Below are positions 58,723 to 64,000 of a stretch of 64,000 bases of DNA, piece after piece. A model generated the notes under the pieces. It was not told where the DNA came from, searched no databases, and saw only the letters and a program-made list of their open reading frames with translations. Position 1 is the first letter of the stretch. Each line of letters begins with the position of its first letter. The stretch lies in the NCBI RefSeq assembly GCF_000423065.1, contig NZ_AUHG01000010.1, forward strand, positions 186,001 through 250,000, read 5' to 3'. This DNA comes from Christiangramia echinicola DSM 19838. GTDB lineage: Bacteria > Bacteroidota > Bacteroidia > Flavobacteriales > Flavobacteriaceae. The translations under genes were made by a program, and so were the position numbers.

Positions 58723-61032
58723 TTAAAAATCGAGTTCGTCTGGAACCGAATTATCAGTTTCCTTAGAGGATCCATAATTCGCACAATCTACAGCGATACT
58801 CAAATTTTCGGGTCGTTCAAATGCCTCTTTAGAAACCTTAAGATCTGGGTCTGCATAAACATCTTTCATATACATTCCCCAAATTGGTAATGCCATAGTT
58901 GCACCCTGCCCATAGGTGATCGTTGGGAAATGAACTGCTCTGTCTTCTGCTCCAACCCAAACACCTGTAACAAGGTCTGGCACCATTCCCATAAACCATC
59001 CGTCACTCTGGTTTTGCGTAGTACCGGTTTTACCAGCAATTGGATTTTTCAGGTCATAAGGATAACCTGTCATGGCTGTTTTATAAAAAGCATTATTAGT
59101 ACCCCAGACTCCTCTTAACCTGGTTCCTGAACCTCCCTGAGTAACCCCTTCAAGTAAATTAATAGTTACATAGGCAGCTTCTTTTGACAGAACATCCCTG
59201 GTTTCAGGCACATTTTGATAAAGAACAGTACCGTTCTTGTCTTCTATCCTGTTCACCATTACCGGTTTTATATAAACTCCCTGATTTGCAAAAGTGCTGT
59301 AAGCAGAAACCATCTCGAAAAGATTTATATCTGCTGTACCTAAAGCAATAGAAGGTACTGCAGGAATATTCCTGGTATCTATCCCCAGCTTCCCAATAAG
59401 ATCTATTACGGGCTCTGGTCCTGTTTTATCTATTAACCTGGCCGTAATTGTATTTACAGAACTAGCCAGTGCCTTTTTAAGCGTATACATACCATCATAT
59501 TCCCCATCACTGTTCCTTGGAGCCCAGTCATTCATATTACCATGCTTCCCGGCTTCAATAGTAAACTTACTTTTAGGTAAGGTATCACATGGAGAAAATT
59601 TTAACTGATCTATAGCCGTGGCATATACAAATGGTTTAAAGGTAGAGCCTACCTGACGTTTCCCCTGTTTTACATGCTCGTATTTGAAATGCTTGAAATT
59701 GATCCCTCCTACCCATGCTTTAACTTCTCCGGTTTGCGGCACCATAGACATCATCCCGGCTTGTAAAAATGCTTTATAGTAAAGTATAGAATCTCTCGGT
59801 GTCATGACCGTATCTATAGTTCCTTTCCAGCTAAAAACCCGCATTTCAGCATCTTCTTCAAAAGAATTCCTGATCTCTTCTTCAGAATTACCCTGAGCTT
59901 TCATCTTTTTCCATCTGGCAGAAACTCTCATGGCACTTTGAATACTATTTTCTATCTGTGATTTATCCAGGTCTCTAAAAGGAGCTGTTGGATTTTTCTC
60001 ATTTTGACGATCAAATTCTTTCTGAAGATTTGCGATATGCTTTGTAACCGCATTCTCCGCATACTCCTGCATTTTAGAGTCTATACTGGTATAAATTTTT
60101 AAACCATCACTATATAAACTGTATTCACTACCGTCTGGCTTAGGATTCTCTTTTATCCAGTCTTTCATGAATCCCTGAAGGTAAGCTCTGAAATAAGTAG
60201 CCATTCCCTCATCATGTCCCTCTGGAGTAAACTCGATCTTCATTGGTAAATTCTGAAGGGAATCCATTTCGGTTTCCGAAATAAACCCATTACGGTTCAT
60301 CTGCTCAAAGACCTGGTTTCTTCTTGATTTTACCAACTCAGGTCTTCTCATAGGATTGTACAATGCTGAGTTCTTAAGCATTCCAACCAGAACGGCAGAT
60401 TCTTCGATCTTTAATTCTCTCGGCTCCTTATCAAAATAGATCTTTGAAGCAGAACGAATTCCAACCGCCTGATAAACAAAATCGTATTTATTGAAATACA
60501 TGGTAATGATCTCTTCTTTAGTATACTGGCGTTCAAGCCTGGTAGAGATCACCCACTCTTTTACTTTTTGAAATACTCGCTCAAAATCATTCTGAGCCAC
60601 ATCCTCAGTAAATAATTGTTTAGCCAGCTGCTGAGTAATGGTACTTGCTCCTCCACGGGTTCCAAGGTAAACAGCCGCACGCAATGTACCTTTAGCATCG
60701 ATTCCCGCATGTTGATAGAATCTTTCATCTTCAGTGGCCACCAACGCCTGAACAAGGTGATCTGGAAGATCTTCATATTTTATAGGAGTCCTGTTCTCAC
60801 TGTAATATTTTCCCAGGGTTTTTCCGTCTGAAGAAAATATTTCTGTAGCTAAATTAGTTTCGGGATTTTCGAGTTCGTCAAAGCTTGGCATCTTACCAAA
60901 TGCGCCCCATCCAGCAAGTAAAAAGATAAATACTGAAGTCAGGACACCAATTAAGAAAAGTGTCCAGAAACCTACTATATATTTACGATTGCTATGAGCA
61001 GGTTTTTTAGTTTTTTTAGTAGTGCGGGCCAT
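58723..61032 (-). CDS. Penicillin-binding protein 1A (bifunctional)
   Basis: A 769-residue inner-membrane enzyme that polymerises and cross-links peptidoglycan. A basic N-terminus and one helix (~22-45) precede the GT51 glycosyltransferase (VATEDERFYQHAGID and GASTITQQLAKQLF), then the transpeptidase with Ser-x-x-Lys in GSTFKPF, Ser-x-Asn in SSVNTI and KTGTT. Length and order agree with class A PBPs. It is followed by no other gene on its strand; upstream it is 15 bases from gldH, with which it forms an operon. Confidence 0.95.
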   Translation of the reverse strand: MARTTKKTKKPAHSNRKYIVGFWTLFLIGVLTSVFIFLLAGWGAFGKMPSFDELENPETNLATEIFSSDGKTLGKYYSENRTPIKYEDLPDHLVQALVATEDERFYQHAGIDAKGTLRAAVYLGTRGGASTITQQLAKQLFTEDVAQNDFERVFQKVKEWVISTRLERQYTKEEIITMYFNKYDFVYQAVGIRSASKIYFDKEPRELKIEESAVLVGMLKNSALYNPMRRPELVKSRRNQVFEQMNRNGFISETEMDSLQNLPMKIEFTPEGHDEGMATYFRAYLQGFMKDWIKENPKPDGSEYSLYSDGLKIYTSIDSKMQEYAENAVTKHIANLQKEFDRQNEKNPTAPFRDLDKSQIENSIQSAMRVSARWKKMKAQGNSEEEIRNSFEEDAEMRVFSWKGTIDTVMTPRDSILYYKAFLQAGMMSMVPQTGEVKAWVGGINFKHFKYEHVKQGKRQVGSTFKPFVYATAIDQLKFSPCDTLPKSKFTIEAGKHGNMNDWAPRNSDGEYDGMYTLKKALASSVNTITARLIDKTGPEPVIDLIGKLGIDTRNIPAVPSIALGTADINLFEMVSAYSTFANQGVYIKPVMVNRIEDKNGTVLYQNVPETRDVLSKEAAYVTINLLEGVTQGGSGTRLRGVWGTNNAFYKTAMTGYPYDLKNPIAGKTGTTQNQSDGWFMGMVPDLVTGVWVGAEDRAVHFPTITYGQGATMALPIWGMYMKDVYADPDLKVSKEAFERPENLSIAVDCANYGSSKETDNSVPDELDF

Positions 61033-61047
61033 TTATATTACAAAAAA

Positions 61048-61536
61048 TTAATTATCGCTATTTTCTATCCTGAATCCTACATGAGTGATTCCTTCCAATT
61101 CCTGAATCCCCTCTATTTCACCATTTTTACGCATTGCTTGCTGAATGGTTACTTTGTATTTACCAGGTTCCTCAAACCTAACATTCTCCTTATACCAGAG
61201 CTTGCTTTCCTTTACATCCCCAAACCCTACACCTAGCCAATCACCATTGGGTCTGGTCATCTCATATTCCAAAGTATCACTGATCACTTTTCCCTGCGGA
61301 AACCTGATCTCGGTGATCAAAAATAAATTACTGTAGTTGTAATCATTGTTATTCCTAACGTTTATGAATAGATCATAAACCCTGGAAGAATCTATATCGT
61401 TAAATTCAAAAGTTACGATTGAATCTTTATTCCAGCCTTTTAATGATTCATACTCATCAAACACCCTTTCCCTGTCACAGGACGAAAAAGCAATAATTAC
61501 TGAAGCCAATAAAGAAACGAAAAAAGCACTACGCAT
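61048..61536 (-). CDS. gldH: Gliding motility lipoprotein GldH
   Basis: A 162-residue lipoprotein. The lipobox is in IIAFSSCDRERVFDEYESL. The remainder is a beta-rich domain with WNKDSIVTFEFNDIDSSRVYDLFINVRN and LFLITEIRFPQGKVISDTLEYEM, characteristic of GldH, which is needed for gliding and type IX secretion in flavobacteria. The ATG at 61536 is chosen because it gives the lipoprotein signal; an earlier start at 61617 would spoil it. Its start overlaps the ricT end by eight bases, an arrangement I recall from other flavobacteria. Confidence 0.93.
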   Translation of the reverse strand: MRSAFFVSLLASVIIAFSSCDRERVFDEYESLKGWNKDSIVTFEFNDIDSSRVYDLFINVRNNNDYNYSNLFLITEIRFPQGKVISDTLEYEMTRPNGDWLGVGFGDVKESKLWYKENVRFEEPGKYKVTIQQAMRKNGEIEGIQELEGITHVGFRIENSDN

Positions 61537-62704
61537 TCTTAGATCTTGAGGGATTACCTTTACGTTTTTTTCTCTTTTTATTGTTACGCTTTTTACGCTG
61601 TTGTTTAGGTCTGTCAAATCTTGTTAGACTATCCTCACTAACAGAATTATTAAAGCCTTTTGTTTCAGATTCATCGATCTGTAATTCAACTGCATATTCC
61701 TCTAAACTACTAACAGCCTCATCCTTTTTATTTTTAGCGATTATCTTATTCGCCTGCTCCGGGGTTAGCGTATGCCAGTTCATCCATTCACCTTCATAAG
61801 CATACCAAAGAAGGCCCTTGAAAATGTCAATTTTCTGACATACTGCGGTTCCCTTCTTGGTCTTTAACTTAACGTCGGTTTTTGGAAAAGATTTTAATGC
61901 TTCCAGATAAGTATCTAATTCGTAGTTCAAGCAGCATTTAAGTTTTCCACATTGTCCCGCTAGTTTCTGCGGATTTAGTGACAATTGCTGGTATCTAGCG
62001 GCAGAAGTACTAACAGATCTAAAATCTGTTAACCATGTAGAACAGCATAACTCACGACCACAAGAACCTATACCTCCTAGACGTGCTGCTTCCTGGCGAA
62101 GGCCAATTTGCTTCATCTCAATTCTGGTATTGAATTCTCGAGCGAACTCTTTTATCAGCTGTCTGAAATCCACACGATCTTCAGCAGTATAATAGAAGGT
62201 TGCTTTAGAAGCATCCCCCTGAAATTCCACATCGCTAATTTTCATGCTAAGATTAAGCCTGATAGCGATCTGTCTGGATCTTTGCTGGATCTTTGCTTCC
62301 CGGTCACGGGCTTCCTGCCAGACGTCTATATCTTTTTGAGAAGCTTTACGGTATATCTTAAGAACTTCTGGTGAATCCTGGTCTACTTTCTTCTTTTTCA
62401 TCTGAACTCGTACCAGTTCCCCGGTTAGAGTAACTATCCCTACATCGTGACCCGGGCTGGCTTCAGTCGCCACCACGTCCCCGATACTAAGACTTAGTTT
62501 TTCAGTGTTTTTAAAGAAATGTTTGCGGCCGTTCTTAAAGCGAACTTCCACGATATCGAAAGGTTCTACACCTCCCGGAAGAGACATGTTTGAAAGCCAA
62601 TCGAAAACGGTAAGTTTATTACATCCGTCGGTTCCACAGGTCCCATTATTCTTACATCCTTTCGGCTGACCGTCTTTGCCGGTCGAGCAACTTGTGCAAG
62701 CCAT
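61529..62704 (-). CDS. ricT: RicT / PSP1-domain protein
   Basis: A 391-residue protein. An N-terminal Cys-rich stretch (ACTSCSTGKDGQPKGCKNNGTCG) precedes the PSP1 domain with FDIVEVRFKNGRKHFFKN and GIGSCGRELCCSTWLTDF, then AGQCGKLKCCLNYELDTY. In Bacillus, RicT with RicA and RicF holds two iron-sulfur clusters and guides RNase Y processing; the role in Bacteroidota is not settled. The C-terminal basic tail (KKRNNKKRKKRKG) suggests RNA contact. It overlaps gldH. Confidence 0.93.
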   Translation of the reverse strand: MACTSCSTGKDGQPKGCKNNGTCGTDGCNKLTVFDWLSNMSLPGGVEPFDIVEVRFKNGRKHFFKNTEKLSLSIGDVVATEASPGHDVGIVTLTGELVRVQMKKKKVDQDSPEVLKIYRKASQKDIDVWQEARDREAKIQQRSRQIAIRLNLSMKISDVEFQGDASKATFYYTAEDRVDFRQLIKEFAREFNTRIEMKQIGLRQEAARLGGIGSCGRELCCSTWLTDFRSVSTSAARYQQLSLNPQKLAGQCGKLKCCLNYELDTYLEALKSFPKTDVKLKTKKGTAVCQKIDIFKGLLWYAYEGEWMNWHTLTPEQANKIIAKNKKDEAVSSLEEYAVELQIDESETKGFNNSVSEDSLTRFDRPKQQRKKRNNKKRKKRKGNPSRSKNA

Positions 62705-62917
62705 ATATTATATATATTGAGGAAGTTACTTTATTGCGTGATAAGTAAACATCATTCTGTCCTGCCCTTCAGGCAATTATTGCAGAATCTCCTTCATCTT
62801 CAAAGGCCGATCATTTCAGCCAAACACGCATTATAAAAGCACCTTCTTGAGGTTCATAAAAATTTTCAACAGTAAATATACCAATATTAATTGGCACCAC
62901 CATTTTAGAAAAGAAAC

Positions 62918-63949
62918 CTATTGCTTAAATCGTAAAACCTCAGATCTTCCTTTTTTAAAGATCTTATTGCTGGCTCCCTTACCTTTTCGAAGTGCTTTTT
63001 GCTCTTCATAAGGCAATGCCGCGATCTCCTTACAGTCATCTGAACAGCAATCATTCATTTTCTCAGCACATTCCTTACACTGAATAAATAATAAATGACA
63101 AGCTTCATTAGCACAATTCACATGAGTATCACAAGGTTTACCGCATTGGTGACACTGGGCGATCACATCTTCAGAAATTCTTTCAGATCTGCGATGATCA
63201 AAAACAAAGTTCTTTCCAATGAATTTATTTTCAAGTTTTTGATTCTCCACCTGGCGGGTATATTCAATAATACCACCTTCCAGCTGAAAAACATTCTTGA
63301 ATCCGCGATGTTTGTAATAAGCACTGGCTTTCTCACATCTAATTCCACCGGTACAATACATCACCAGGTTTTTATCTTCCTTGTGCTCCTTAAGATCTTC
63401 TTCAATGATATCCAGGGAATCCCTGAAAGTATCCACATCTGGTGTAATCGCTCCCTGAAAATGACCAATTTCACTCTCATAGTGGTTTCTCATATCCACT
63501 AAGATCGTGTTAGGATCATTTATAAGATCATTGAATTTTGCAGCATCTACATGAACTCCTTTATTACGAACATCAAAAGTTTCATCATTAAGTCCGTCGG
63601 CTACGATCTTCTTCCTAACCTTTACCTTTAATTTCAGAAAAGATTTAATATCATGTTCTATCGCGATATTCAATCTTACATTTTCCAGGAAATAGATCTC
63701 ATCAAGAAATTTCTTGAATTCATTAAAACGATCTGCTGGAACTGAAAGCTGGGCATTAATACCTTCGTGGGCTACATAGATACGACCCAAAACATCCATC
63801 TGGTCCCAGGCAATGAATAAATGATTTCTGAATAATTCGGGATTTCCGATCTTTGCATAAGCATAGAAAGAGAGCGTAAGCCTGTCTTCTCCGGCTTCTT
63901 CTAAAAGGGCTTCTCTTTCTTTAGCGCTCAATTTATTGTACAGTTGCAT
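62918..63949 (-). CDS. trhO: tRNA uridine-34 hydroxylase TrhO (rhodanese family)
   Basis: A 343-residue protein. The N-terminal ferredoxin-like domain is followed by a rhodanese domain (~125-235) with the active cysteine in VMYCTGGIRCEKASAYY; NKGVHVDAAKFNDL is also typical. The C-terminus has eleven or so cysteines (CHQCGKPC, CANEACHL, CKECAEKM, CCSDDC), probably zinc sites. TrhO makes 5-hydroxyuridine at tRNA position 34 using oxygen. A TATCTTTG box upstream at 63987-63994 gives its promoter. Confidence 0.93.
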   Translation of the reverse strand: MQLYNKLSAKEREALLEEAGEDRLTLSFYAYAKIGNPELFRNHLFIAWDQMDVLGRIYVAHEGINAQLSVPADRFNEFKKFLDEIYFLENVRLNIAIEHDIKSFLKLKVKVRKKIVADGLNDETFDVRNKGVHVDAAKFNDLINDPNTILVDMRNHYESEIGHFQGAITPDVDTFRDSLDIIEEDLKEHKEDKNLVMYCTGGIRCEKASAYYKHRGFKNVFQLEGGIIEYTRQVENQKLENKFIGKNFVFDHRRSERISEDVIAQCHQCGKPCDTHVNCANEACHLLFIQCKECAEKMNDCCSDDCKEIAALPYEEQKALRKGKGASNKIFKKGRSEVLRFKQ

Positions 63950-63986
63950 GCTATACTAATATTTTAAGTGTTAAAGAAAATTTTTG

Positions 63987-63994
63987 CAAAGATA
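63987..63994 (-). promoter_or_regulatory. Promoter -7 box of trhO
   Basis: TATCTTTG on the minus strand matches TAnnTTTG, 37 bases upstream of the start codon. The -33 region would lie beyond the window edge. Confidence 0.55.
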
Positions 63995-64000
63995 CATTTT

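Noticed and set aside
61537-61617. Longer gldH reading frame
   Set aside because: It adds a charged stretch before the lipoprotein signal and extends the overlap with ricT; the ATG at 61536 fits the family.
1-64000. CRISPR arrays or cas genes
   Set aside because: No evenly spaced repeat array and no Cas motifs were seen.

Overview
The window reads as chromosome of a marine-type flavobacterium (Bacteroidota, Flavobacteriaceae; a Gramella/Christiangramia-like host is my guess, not shown). Grounds: a GldH gliding lipoprotein, a RicT/PSP1 protein overlapping gldH, DUF4331 proteins, a Bacteroidota-type tyrosine recombinase, TonB-dependent uptake, and repeated promoter elements of the Bacteroidota form TAnnTTTG, several with a TTG or TTTG box 18-19 bases upstream. 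No CRISPR array and no rRNA were seen; there is one tRNA.

Bases 1 to about 12434 are an AT-rich genomic island lying against the 3' end of a tRNA-Asn gene (12435-12508, minus strand). Its integrase (11005-12201) is next to the tRNA and is separated from it by repeated GGGTACCC and CTTTTTAAACC sites. The cargo begins outside the window with a Type ISP-like helicase/methyltransferase restriction enzyme, then a GmrSD-like DUF262/DUF1524 protein, then a TIR-APAZ protein overlapping a short prokaryotic Argonaute. The last pair has the architecture of a SPARTA abortive defence system. These four genes run in one direction with gaps of 46, 45 and -11 bases, so they could form one multi-defence transcript. 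Three unknown membrane or secreted proteins on the other strand and a small XRE regulator complete the visible island.

Bases 12689-23209 are core genome centred on metal handling: RseP protease, a Sco-like protein, feoA-feoB plus a tiny FeoB-associated Cys-rich protein, a ZIP transporter with a DtxR/MntR-type regulator, and divergently a TonB-dependent receptor plus thioredoxin. Good operator candidates are visible in front of feoA and between the regulator and the receptor.

Bases 23394-36074 hold housekeeping and signalling genes: bacilliredoxin, PlsC acyltransferase, HD hydrolase, S9 peptidase, Fpg/Nei glycosylase, radical SAM protein, a LytS/LytTR two-component pair followed by two secreted proteins, enoyl-CoA hydratase, and a NtrY-like kinase.

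Bases 36116-47350 form a heme region. hemJ and hemH lie on the minus strand with MATE, ThuA and AraC genes. hemA-hemC-hemD-hemE-(DUF6973-like)-hemF-hemB lie on the plus strand. The divergent gap contains a motif sharing 12 identical bases with the feoA operator candidate, and a perfect Fur-box-like palindrome, which suggests iron control of heme synthesis. hemL is not in the window.

Bases 47413-64000 carry small secreted/membrane proteins, a CNNM/CorC-type transporter, ogt, a serine hydrolase, a DUF4153 protein, an exonuclease, two adjacent DUF4331-type proteins with a TPR lipoprotein, the two CoA-transferase subunits, PBP1A, gldH, ricT and trhO.
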